In this document: one piece after another, positions 42,844-49,326 of the stretch
Layout: each line of letters begins with the position of its first letter
Numbering within the stretch: the stretch's first letter is position 1
Assembly: GCF_010365105.1 (NCBI RefSeq)
Contig: NZ_JAAFGZ010000022.1
Location: 1 to 49,326, forward strand
Direction of reading: 5' to 3'
Origin: Polaromonas sp.
Lineage (GTDB): Bacteria > Pseudomonadota > Gammaproteobacteria > Burkholderiales > Burkholderiaceae_C
Length of the DNA stretch: 49,326 nucleotides
Notes under the pieces: model-generated
The model's input: the letters and a program-made list of their open reading frames with translations, nothing else
What the model was told of the DNA's origin: nothing
Databases searched by the model: none
Position numbers and translations under genes: made by a program

Positions 42844-45174
42844 TCACGGCAGCGGTTCGCTCGCGCGACCCAGCGTAAAGAAAAACGCAGCCCCTTCGTT
42901 TGGCGTGCTTTCGGCCCAAACGCGGCCTCCGTGGCGTTCAATGATGCGCTTGACAGTGGCCAGCCCGATGCCGGTTCCCGAGAACTCCTCGGGCGAATGC
43001 AGGCGCTCGAAGGTGCCGAAAAGCTTGGGAGCGAAAGCCATGTCGAATCCAGCGCCGTTGTCCCGGACAAAAAAGACGGTGTTGCCGTCGAAATCCGGCT
43101 CGCCGCCGACCTCGATGCGCGCCAGGGGCTCGCGGGACGTGAACTTCCAGGCGTTGCCCAGCAGGTTTTGAAAAACGACCGACAGCAGCCGGGCGTCACC
43201 CTGCGCGCTCAGCCCGTCCTGGACCTGCAACGTGGTCTGGCGCCCCGGCTCGCGCTCACGCTGGTCGCGTCCGATGCGCCGGGCAATTTCCGAAAGATCG
43301 ACAGGCTCTGAGGCGATTTTTTTGCGCGATACATCGGCCAGGTTCAGCAGGCCTTCAATCAGATCGCCCATGTGTTTGACGCCCACCCCGATGCGCTCCA
43401 GATAATGCTGGCCCTTCGCGCTCACCTGGGCGCCATCGATTTTCACCACCAGCTGGCTGAAGGCATGGATGCTGCTCAGGGGCGTGCGCAGGTCATGCGA
43501 CACCGAATAGGCAAAGGATTCGAGTTCCCGGTTCGCCCGCTCCAGCTCGAAGGTGCGCAGCAGCACCCGCGCTTCGAGTCCGGTGTTGAGGCTCAGGATT
43601 TCCTGCTGCTGCTGCCGGCGCTCGGTGATGTCGCGCCCGACGGCGACCCAGTGGGTGAACTTGCCGGACTTGCCGGCAACGGGCGTAATGTCGGTTTCCA
43701 GCCAGCGCTCGCTCCCCTCCTTGGTGTAGATGACTATTTCCGCGCGCACCGCCTCCCACCGGGCCATGGCGGCGCGAATCCGGTCCAGCTCGGACCGCTG
43801 GGTGTTCGTCCCCCACAGCAGCCCGGAGGCATGGCCCTGCATTTCGGCGCTGCTGTAGCCGGTCTGGCGCTCGAAGGCGTCGTTGACAAACACGATGCGC
43901 CCGCCGCTTTGCTTCAGTGGGACGGCTTCGGTGATGATGACGATGTCGTTCAGGCGCGACACTGCCGTCTGCAGCAGCCGCAGTTGCGACTCTTCTGCGC
44001 GCTGCCGGGTGATGTCCTGAAAGTAAACCGCCAGCCCGTTTTCCGTGGGATAGACATGAAAATGAATGCACAGGTTCAGCGGCGGGTAAAAGGCTTCAAA
44101 CCGCGTCGTGCGCTGCTCCTGAAGGGCGAGGCGGCATTCACGCTCCGTGCGGGTGCCCAGGGACTCGGGAAACTCCTGCCACAGGGTTTTTCCCAGAACG
44201 TCTTCGCGCCGGCGCTGAAGCATGCGCTCGGCCTGGCCGTTGAAAAAGGTGACCTTCCAGTCCTTGTCGATCAGGCAAAACCCGTCCGTGATGCTTTCCA
44301 GCGTGGCGGCGAGCTGCGCTTCCAGCGCCAGCGCGCGCTCCTCGGCCTCCTTTTGCTCTGAAATGTCCTGGAACACGCCCTGAATGCGAACGATTTTTCC
44401 GCTGGCGTCGCGCACCGCCTCGCCCATGGAACGCACCCAGATGCGCCGGCCCGTGGCTGTTTGCTTGGGCAGCACAAATTCGTAGGCAACGCCGTTTTCG
44501 GCACAATTTTGCACATGGCGGATCACCAGCGGCCGATGTTCGGGGAAAAAGTAGCCGATGCCTTCGTCCAGCGTGGGCGTGTAACCCGGCGCGACATCGT
44601 GGATCAGGCAGTTCTCGTCCGACCAGGCCAGCGTGCGCTCGGGCAGGTCGATGGTCCATCCGCCCAGTCGCGCCACCCTGCCGGCAAGCCGGCCCATGTA
44701 GAGGTTTTTTTCCAGCAGCCCGGCGCGCTGCCTGAGGTCGTCAATGTCGGTCAGCGTGCCCACCCATCCGACGGGATGGCCGGCCGCGTCGCGCTGCAGG
44801 ACGGTACGGCCGAGCATCCAGCGGTAAAGGCCGTCGGCGCGGCGCAGCCGGCATTCCACGTCGCAGGCTTCGCCGCTGATGCGCGCCAGGGCCCATTGCG
44901 CGGCCACCTGCGCGCGGTCATCGGCATGGATGAACCGGCTCCAGCCGTGGGCAAGGCTGTCTTGCAGGGATGCACCGGAATAGTCAAGCCAGCGCTGGTT
45001 GAAGTAAGTGTGCTGCCCGTCTGGCTGCATCGTCCAGACGATCTGGGGCAAGGCATCGGCCAGCAGGTGAAACGCTGCGTCGCCTGGGGGTGAAGCGCGC
45101 CCCACAGGCTGGTCGCCTATGGGCGCCCGGACCGTGCCTGACGGAGGAATCAGTTCGCTGCCTGCAATGCTCAC
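42844..45174 (-). CDS. Multi-PAS hybrid-type sensor histidine kinase
   Basis: The product has 776 residues. Four PAS domains can be followed at about 35-150, 170-290, 295-405 and 410-525; each ends in the usual PAC-like stretch (for example VGTLTDIDDLRQ, IQGVFQDISEQKEAEERA). A coiled segment leads to HisKA with the phospho-acceptor H560 (SVSHDLRTPLSSI). The ATPase domain has an N-box (LLGNAWKFT), a G1 box (VRDNGAGFDM) and G2 (GTGIGLATVKRIIERHGG). No membrane helix is present, so it is cytoplasmic. No receiver gene is adjacent, so it is an orphan kinase. The start ATG lies 344 bp from the next gene, beyond an inverted repeat and a tetranucleotide repeat. Confidence 0.93.
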   Translation of the reverse strand: MSIAGSELIPPSGTVRAPIGDQPVGRASPPGDAAFHLLADALPQIVWTMQPDGQHTYFNQRWLDYSGASLQDSLAHGWSRFIHADDRAQVAAQWALARISGEACDVECRLRRADGLYRWMLGRTVLQRDAAGHPVGWVGTLTDIDDLRQRAGLLEKNLYMGRLAGRVARLGGWTIDLPERTLAWSDENCLIHDVAPGYTPTLDEGIGYFFPEHRPLVIRHVQNCAENGVAYEFVLPKQTATGRRIWVRSMGEAVRDASGKIVRIQGVFQDISEQKEAEERALALEAQLAATLESITDGFCLIDKDWKVTFFNGQAERMLQRRREDVLGKTLWQEFPESLGTRTERECRLALQEQRTTRFEAFYPPLNLCIHFHVYPTENGLAVYFQDITRQRAEESQLRLLQTAVSRLNDIVIITEAVPLKQSGGRIVFVNDAFERQTGYSSAEMQGHASGLLWGTNTQRSELDRIRAAMARWEAVRAEIVIYTKEGSERWLETDITPVAGKSGKFTHWVAVGRDITERRQQQQEILSLNTGLEARVLLRTFELERANRELESFAYSVSHDLRTPLSSIHAFSQLVVKIDGAQVSAKGQHYLERIGVGVKHMGDLIEGLLNLADVSRKKIASEPVDLSEIARRIGRDQREREPGRQTTLQVQDGLSAQGDARLLSVVFQNLLGNAWKFTSREPLARIEVGGEPDFDGNTVFFVRDNGAGFDMAFAPKLFGTFERLHSPEEFSGTGIGLATVKRIIERHGGRVWAESTPNEGAAFFFTLGRASEPLP

Positions 45175-45332
45175 GCGGTTTCCTTGGTTGCTCTCTGGTG
45201 AAATTTCCGGATACGCCGGCAGGACTCAAACTTCTTGCGGGCTTGCAGCAAACCCGGCATCCGGTATTGTGGCCCAGCGTGGATTGCGCGCAACCCTTTG
45301 CCGCGAGTGTGCGCTTGTGAGGAAAAAGCATC

Positions 45333-45371
45333 CCGGACATTGGCCAAACCCATGGGCTGGCCAATGTCCGG
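45333..45371. repeat. Perfect 13-bp inverted repeat
   Basis: CCGGACATTGGCC (45333-45345) and GGCCAATGTCCGG (45359-45371) are perfect inverted repeats with a 13-nt loop that itself contains the palindrome CCCATGGG. No T-tract follows, so it is more likely an operator or mobile-repeat trace than a terminator. Confidence 0.7.
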
Positions 45372-45374
45372 ACA

Positions 45375-45410
45375 CAGCCAGCCAGCCAGCCAGTCAGTCA
45401 GTCAGTCAGT
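45375..45410. repeat. Tetranucleotide repeat (CAGC)4(CAGT)5
   Basis: Four CAGC units (45375-45390) run directly into five CAGT units (45391-45410). It lies upstream of both divergent genes. Confidence 0.8.
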
Positions 45411-45518
45411 CACATTACGCGTTTGTCCGCTGAACGAAGACCGTCATGCCCTGCCCCGTCGCCGGCCCATCCTGCGGTCCACCTGGCTGGACGGGTACCG
45501 TGCGCTAAGCTGCCCTCC

Positions 45519-46523
45519 ATGGATTCACTGACCCAAATCGCGCTCGGTTCTGCCTTGAGCGTGGCCGTCATGGGCCGGCGCACGGCCGCCTGGAAGGCCG
45601 CGCTCTGGGGCGCCGTGGCCGGCACCCTGCCCGACCTGGATGCCTTCATCGATCAGGGCAACGCCATATTGAACATGACGCGCCATCGCGCCGAAAGCCA
45701 TTCGCTGCTGTTCCTCACCCTCGCGGCACCGCTGTTGGCCTGGGGAGTCAGCCGGCTGCATGGCGAGCCGGGGCTGTTCAGGCGCTGGTGGCTGGCGCTG
45801 TGGCTGGCGTTGTTCACGCATCCGCTGCTCGACGTGATGACGGTGTATGGCACGCAGTTGCTGCAGCCCTTCAGCGACCATCCGTTTGCCGTGGGCAGCA
45901 TCTTCATCATCGACCCGCTCTACACCGTGCCACTGATCGTCGGCGTGGTGGCGGCGCTGCGCCTGAAAAGCCGGCGCGGCCTGCGCTGGAACACGGCCGG
46001 CCTGGTGCTGAGCACGCTCTACCTGGGCTGGAGCGTCGGGGCGCAACAGCAGGCCACCACGGTCGCACGCGCCTCGCTTCAGGCCGAAGGCATTGCCGCC
46101 AGCGGGCTGCTGGTCACGCCCGCGCCGTTCAACACGCTGCTCTGGCGGCTGGTGGCAACCACGCCCACGCAGTATTTTGAAGGCCATTACTCGCTGCTGG
46201 ACGACTCCCCGCGCATCCGCTGGAGCGCGCATGACCGGGGCGCAGCGCTCATGGACCGGCACCGCCAGGAGCCGTCTGTGGCCCGCATGGCGGCCTTCAG
46301 CCACGGGTTTTACCGTCTTTCGGAATCGGGCGGCCAGCTGTTTGTGACGGATCTGCGCATGGGCCAGGAACCGGCCTACACCTTTCACTTCAACCTCGGC
46401 CCGCCTGCCGCACGGGCCGGGCAGGCGCGGGTGCCGGTGCTGGAAAGCCAGCGGCCTGACCTGGCCACGGCGCTGCCCTGGCTGTGGCTCCGCATGTGGG
46501 GCAAGGTGCCGGCGCCGCACTGA
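45519..46523 (+). CDS. Membrane-bound metal-dependent hydrolase (YdjM/LexA-binding-like)
   Basis: The product has 334 residues from ATG 45519. The start MDSLTQIALGSALSVAVMG, the LPDLDAF loop, HRAESHSLLFL and HPLLDVMTVYGTQLLQPF are the conserved His/Asp motifs of the YdjM-type membrane hydrolase family. About four to five hydrophobic segments are followed by a soluble C-terminal half. Metal ligands are likely the His/Asp pairs in these motifs. The substrate is unknown. A longer frame from 45423 has no family sequence and was not used. Confidence 0.88.
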   Translation: MDSLTQIALGSALSVAVMGRRTAAWKAALWGAVAGTLPDLDAFIDQGNAILNMTRHRAESHSLLFLTLAAPLLAWGVSRLHGEPGLFRRWWLALWLALFTHPLLDVMTVYGTQLLQPFSDHPFAVGSIFIIDPLYTVPLIVGVVAALRLKSRRGLRWNTAGLVLSTLYLGWSVGAQQQATTVARASLQAEGIAASGLLVTPAPFNTLLWRLVATTPTQYFEGHYSLLDDSPRIRWSAHDRGAALMDRHRQEPSVARMAAFSHGFYRLSESGGQLFVTDLRMGQEPAYTFHFNLGPPAARAGQARVPVLESQRPDLATALPWLWLRMWGKVPAPH

Positions 46524-46599
46524 CCACCAGCGGGAGAGGGAATTGACAGCCCGCCCGAAAGAGCCACCCCGGCAACGCGTGGCAGCCCCGGCGCGCCGC

Positions 46600-47658
46600 T
46601 CAGGCGTTGCCTGGCAGCGCCACCGCCATCTGTTTGCGCCGGTGTTCGCCCTGGCGCTCAAGCATCCATCCGGGGTATTCGGACGCCAGGCGGCTGGCCT
46701 CGTCGATCTGCCGGAGTTCGTCGGGGCTCAGCTTGACCTGCGTGGCCGCGAGGTTGTCGGCCAGTTGCTCGGCTCGCTTGGCGCCGACGATCACGCTGGT
46801 GACCTGCGGCTGGTGCAGCAGCCAGGCCAGTGCCACCCGCGCCACCGACACGCCCTTCGCCTCGGCCATGGGGCGCATCACGTCGATGCAGTCCCAGGCT
46901 TTTTCCTTGTTGACCGGCGGAAAGTCGAAGGCGATGCGGCGGCTGCCTTCCTCGGCCTTGTCCTTCTGGTCACGGCTGTACTTGCCGCTCAGGAATCCGC
47001 CGGCCAGCGGGCTCCAGACCATCAGCCCGACGCCTTCACTTTTGAGCATCGGGACGAGTTCGCGCTCCAGGTCGCGCCCGGCCACGCTGTAATACGCCTG
47101 CAGCGATTCAAAGCGCGCCAGCCCCAGCCGCTCCGACATGCCCAGTGCCTTCGTGATCTGCCAGGCGGCCCAGTTGGACACTCCGATGTAGCGCACATGG
47201 CCATGGCGCACCAGCTGGTCCAGGGCGCGCAGGGTTTCGTCCATCGGCGTTGCGGGGTCGAAGCCGTGCACCTGGTAAAGGTCGATGTGGTCGAGTTGCA
47301 GGCGCTTCAGGCTGGCCTTGACGCCGTCCAGAATGTGGCTGCGGCTCAAGCCACGGCTGTTCGGGCCTTCACCGGTCTGGCCAAACACCTTGGTCGCAAC
47401 CACCACGTTGTCGCGCGGAATCTTCAGGTTTTTCAGCGCCTGGCCGGTGATCTGCTCCGACACGCCTTCCGAGTACACATCGGCGGTGTCGATGAAATTG
47501 ATGCCGGCGTCAATCGCCTGGCCGACCAGTTGCTCAGCGTCCTGCTGCTGCAGCGCACCGATCTGGCGCCACATGCCGTCGGCGCCACCAAACGTCATGG
47601 TGCCCAGGCACAGCTCGGAAACAAAAAGGCCGGTGCGGCCGAGAGGTTTGTAACGCAT
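46600..47658 (-). CDS. Aldo/keto reductase
   Basis: The product has 352 residues from the ATG at 47658, where the family start MRYKPLGRTGLFVSELCLGTMTFGG is found. The catalytic residues fall in NFIDTADVYSEG (Asp, Tyr), VVATKVFG (Lys) and YQVHGFDP (His). The NADPH region VTSVIVGAKRAEQLADNL is also present. It reduces an aldehyde or ketone with NADPH in the cytoplasm; the substrate is unknown. The longer frame up to 47754 lacks family sequence. GGAG lies about ten bases upstream of the ATG. Confidence 0.93.
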   Translation of the reverse strand: MRYKPLGRTGLFVSELCLGTMTFGGADGMWRQIGALQQQDAEQLVGQAIDAGINFIDTADVYSEGVSEQITGQALKNLKIPRDNVVVATKVFGQTGEGPNSRGLSRSHILDGVKASLKRLQLDHIDLYQVHGFDPATPMDETLRALDQLVRHGHVRYIGVSNWAAWQITKALGMSERLGLARFESLQAYYSVAGRDLERELVPMLKSEGVGLMVWSPLAGGFLSGKYSRDQKDKAEEGSRRIAFDFPPVNKEKAWDCIDVMRPMAEAKGVSVARVALAWLLHQPQVTSVIVGAKRAEQLADNLAATQVKLSPDELRQIDEASRLASEYPGWMLERQGEHRRKQMAVALPGNA

Positions 47659-47824
47659 GTCGTAAAAACTCCGGTACGGTGGATGGCCGGGCGCCCGGCC
47701 CGGTGCAGGCCTGCCAGCATAAGCGCCCGGGGCCGATGCTGCAGGCGCCTTCAAAAAGCTGATGAAGGGCAGTGGCTTTGTATTGCTGCGCGTCCCTTTC
47801 AGTTCGCATCAAATTTTAAATAAA

Positions 47825-47960
47825 GCGCTCAACCTGTTTCTGGTTAAGCCGATGGCCGTGGTGCCCGGTACCGCCATGACCTGCGACAGCGTTCCTGAGG
47901 CCCGCGGACCGCAGCGACCTGATCGCCTGCCTCAAGGCTGCGAACAACCTTCCGACGTGC
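47825..47960 (+). pseudogene. Cytochrome c C-terminal remnant (frameshifted)
   Basis: One frame reads LNLFLVKPMAVVPGTAMTC, close to the end of class I cytochromes c (the Met-ligand region FLTKPMAVVPGTAMTF-like). The next frame continues DRSDLIACLKAANNL, matching the final helix. The frame change near 47905-47915 and the loss of the CxxCH haem site upstream show a decayed gene fragment. Confidence 0.6.
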
Positions 47961-48059
47961 AAGCCTTGGACGCACGACTCACGAAAAACAGGGCGGTTGT
48001 TGCGAAATTCGGTAACGACTAGCTTGCCCGTGAACCATTACATTGAGTTCTTATGACCT

Positions 48060-48165
48060 CTTCCCCCGATGGGGGAAGGTTGGGATGGGGGTCAGCGGGC
48101 GCGAGTGCTGCCAAAAAAATCGCCATCGGGAGCCCTCACCCCTGCCCTCTCCCGGAGGGAGAGGG
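48060..48165. repeat. Two GC-rich hairpins, REP-like
   Basis: CTTCCCCC-GAT-GGGGGAAG (48060-48078) and CCCTCTCCC-GGA-GGGAGAGGG (48145-48165) are perfect stems with 3-nt loops, set in a CCCTCACCCCTG-type context like REP elements of betaproteobacteria. Confidence 0.55.
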
Positions 48166-48250
48166 AGCAGGAAGGTCTCGTTCGATAAGCTGAGTAGTTA
48201 CAAATTTTATGGTTTTTAGGGCTTTAGCGCATGCTGTTCTTGCATAAACA

Positions 48251-48267
48251 GCTATTTTTTTGATAGC
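48251..48267. repeat. Dispersed dyad GCTAT-N7-ATAGC (inverted copy)
   Basis: The core GCTATTTTTTTGATAGC is identical to that in the DsbD signal peptide. Its GC-rich tail (AGCGCATGCTGTTCTTGC) lies on the left, so the element is in the opposite orientation. Confidence 0.7.
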
Positions 48268-48330
48268 AAATGCCACGGTTGTGCATCGCGACAGTTTGGT
48301 CTTGAACCAGAAATTGAATCCCGTCAAAAC

Positions 48331-48954
48331 TCAAACCGGCAGCGTCTCGCCCCAATAGTGAAACGTGAACGGCCGGGGGCCGGGCAGGTAGCGGGTGTGC
48401 AGATCAGCCAGGCTGAAGCCGGCGTCTTGCAGCAGCGCCGGAATGTCGCGGCCCAGGTGGCAGCCGCCGGCGACTTTTCCCCACAGTGGCTGCAGCCGTT
48501 CCTGCCAGCGTCGCACCGAGGCATCGGGCGCACGCCCATGCTCGCAAAACAGCAACTGCCCGCCCGGCGCCAGCACCCGGCGCATTTCCTGCAGCGCGGC
48601 CAGTGCGTCAGGAATGGTGCACAGCGTGTAGGTGACCAGCACCGTGTCAAAGCTGGCGTCAGGCCGCGGAATCTGCTCGGCCGACAAGCCCACCAGTTCC
48701 ACCTCCAGCCCGGCTTCTGCAATGCGCTCGCGCGCCCGCGGATGCAACTCCAGCGCCGGGTCCAGCCCGGTGATGTGCGTGACGCGGGTTTTGTCATACC
48801 ACGGCATGTTCAGCCCGGTGCCAATGCCGACTTCAAGCACCCGGCCGCGCGCCAGCGGCACGATCAGATGGCGCTGGCGGCTGACCATCGGCAGGCCGCA
48901 GACAAAGTCCAGCGCCGGCGGCATGATGTGACGCGCATACCAGGAAGGGTTCAT
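48331..48954 (-). CDS. Class I SAM-dependent methyltransferase (UbiE/phosphatidylethanolamine N-methyltransferase-like)
   Basis: The product has 207 residues. It has the SAM motif RVLEVGIGTGLNMPWY, the acidic strand-2 end GLDPALELHPRARERI, FDTVLVTYTLCTIPD and the late LAPGGQLLFCEHGR. The family comprises small-molecule and lipid methyltransferases; the N-terminal HIMPPALDFVCGLP is characteristic of this branch. The substrate cannot be named. It lies alone on the minus strand after a repeat-rich gap. Confidence 0.88.
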   Translation of the reverse strand: MNPSWYARHIMPPALDFVCGLPMVSRQRHLIVPLARGRVLEVGIGTGLNMPWYDKTRVTHITGLDPALELHPRARERIAEAGLEVELVGLSAEQIPRPDASFDTVLVTYTLCTIPDALAALQEMRRVLAPGGQLLFCEHGRAPDASVRRWQERLQPLWGKVAGGCHLGRDIPALLQDAGFSLADLHTRYLPGPRPFTFHYWGETLPV

Positions 48955-49220
48955 GGGTTCAGGCGCGCCTCTTTTTTAGACGCATGCAGCAAGCCCGCGT
49001 CAGACAGCGCCGCCCACACACGTTGCCCAATCCTGGAAAGGAAGGCCTCAGCGAGGCGAAAGCGGGTTGGTTTTTGGTCATACCCAGTGCAGGTTGTAGC
49101 TTCATTTCGACCTGCAGTTTATAGCCGGTGACGAGCACCCTTCTGAATCCGGAATTGCTGTCGTTGTGTGGTTTTACCGAAGACCACAACAGCTTCAGCC
49201 GCCCGCCCCTACTTCCCAGG

Positions 49221-49326
49221 TTAGCCAATCACCCCGGTCAACAGCAAATAACCCGGCAGCCAGCCGGTCAACACGCCTTCGCCAATCGCCAGCCAGGCCG
49301 CGATGCGCGTGACCGGCTGGCGCAGC
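49221..49326 (-). CDS. Membrane protein, C-terminal end only
   Basis: A minus-strand frame runs from the right edge to TAA at 49221. The 34 visible residues (VTRIAAWLAIGEGVLTG, then WLPGYLLLTGVIG) are hydrophobic and end as a membrane helix. The family cannot be determined from this fragment. Confidence 0.5.
   Translation of the reverse strand, partial: LRQPVTRIAAWLAIGEGVLTGWLPGYLLLTGVIG

Larger units (their letters stand above)
45175..45518. other. Divergent intergenic region with inverted repeat and tetranucleotide repeat
   Basis: This 344-bp gap separates the divergent histidine kinase and membrane hydrolase genes. It carries a perfect 13-bp inverted repeat and a run of CAGC/CAGT units. 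No additional gene is seen. Confidence 0.6.
47961..48330. other. Gene-free gap with GC-rich hairpins and a dyad copy
   Basis: After the cytochrome c remnant no gene is seen. Two perfect short hairpins (48060-48078 and 48145-48165) and one copy of the 17-bp dyad (48251-48267) fill the gap before the methyltransferase gene. Confidence 0.5.

Noticed and set aside
43372..44361. A 329-codon plus-strand frame inside the histidine kinase gene
   Set aside because: It is the antisense shadow of PAS and kinase domains.
48959..49228. An 89-codon minus-strand frame near the right edge
   Set aside because: It has no recognisable sequence and overlaps the end of a more plausible membrane-protein gene.
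1..49326. CRISPR array, tRNA, rRNA, insertion sequence or prophage
   Set aside because: Neither regularly spaced direct repeats, cloverleaf-like tRNA sequences, transposase nor phage genes were seen anywhere in the window.

Overview
The window is high-GC, gene-dense DNA from a betaproteobacterium, most likely Comamonadaceae (Polaromonas / Rhodoferax / Acidovorax type). This is inferred from the hemE-priA neighbourhood, the codon usage and a dispersed 17-bp dyad (GCTAT-N7-ATAGC) of a style I associate with that family. No rRNA, tRNA, CRISPR array, transposase or phage gene was found.

Region 1 (1-11941, minus strand) is a four-gene surface-protein locus. A small secreted DUF11-like protein is followed by an 874-residue Ser/Thr/Ala-rich DUF11 repeat protein. 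Next comes a 2043-residue protein with DUF11 and SdrD-B-like repeats and a C-terminal outer-membrane barrel. Last is a glycine-rich DUF11/SdrD-B protein that runs off the left edge. The last two genes overlap by ATGA. A terminator-like hairpin sits between the second and third genes. A 560-bp AT-rich leader with a sigma70-like promoter lies upstream. The whole looks like an uncharacterised cell-surface or exported-fibre system.

Region 2 (12504-25195) holds a MocR regulator divergent from a LysE-type exporter and an EamA transporter, then an aminotransferase and a PhzF isomerase. These suggest amino-acid sensing, export and turnover. They are followed by a histidine-kinase-like protein with no visible ATP-binding motifs, a stand-alone receiver, a histidine phosphatase, a sorbosone-dehydrogenase-like lipoprotein, an Lrp regulator, a creatininase-family amidohydrolase and a B12-binding radical SAM protein.

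Region 3 (25436-30768) looks accessory. It contains a glycine-zipper protein, a degenerate NTPase-like protein coupled to an MscS channel, an FNT-family channel and an SDR-fold protein. The SDR protein carries both diagnostic motifs of halohydrin dehalogenases. Two gene-poor stretches of 480-755 bp separate these genes.

Region 4 (30958-40885) is mostly core: a DUF167 protein, DsbD, a CoA-binding protein, a lipoprotein, a methyltransferase, HemE, PriA, a DCC-family protein and a DUF4149 membrane protein. PriA contains an in-frame insertion of about 55 residues encoded by a repeat-like GC-rich element. The hemE-priA gap has two perfect DnaA boxes.

Region 5 (41072-49326) has divergent Rrf2 and MerR regulators, a multi-PAS histidine kinase, a membrane metal-dependent hydrolase, an aldo/keto reductase, a cytochrome c remnant, a methyltransferase and the 3' end of a membrane protein gene. 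Its gaps carry a strong inverted repeat, a tetranucleotide repeat and GC-rich hairpins.
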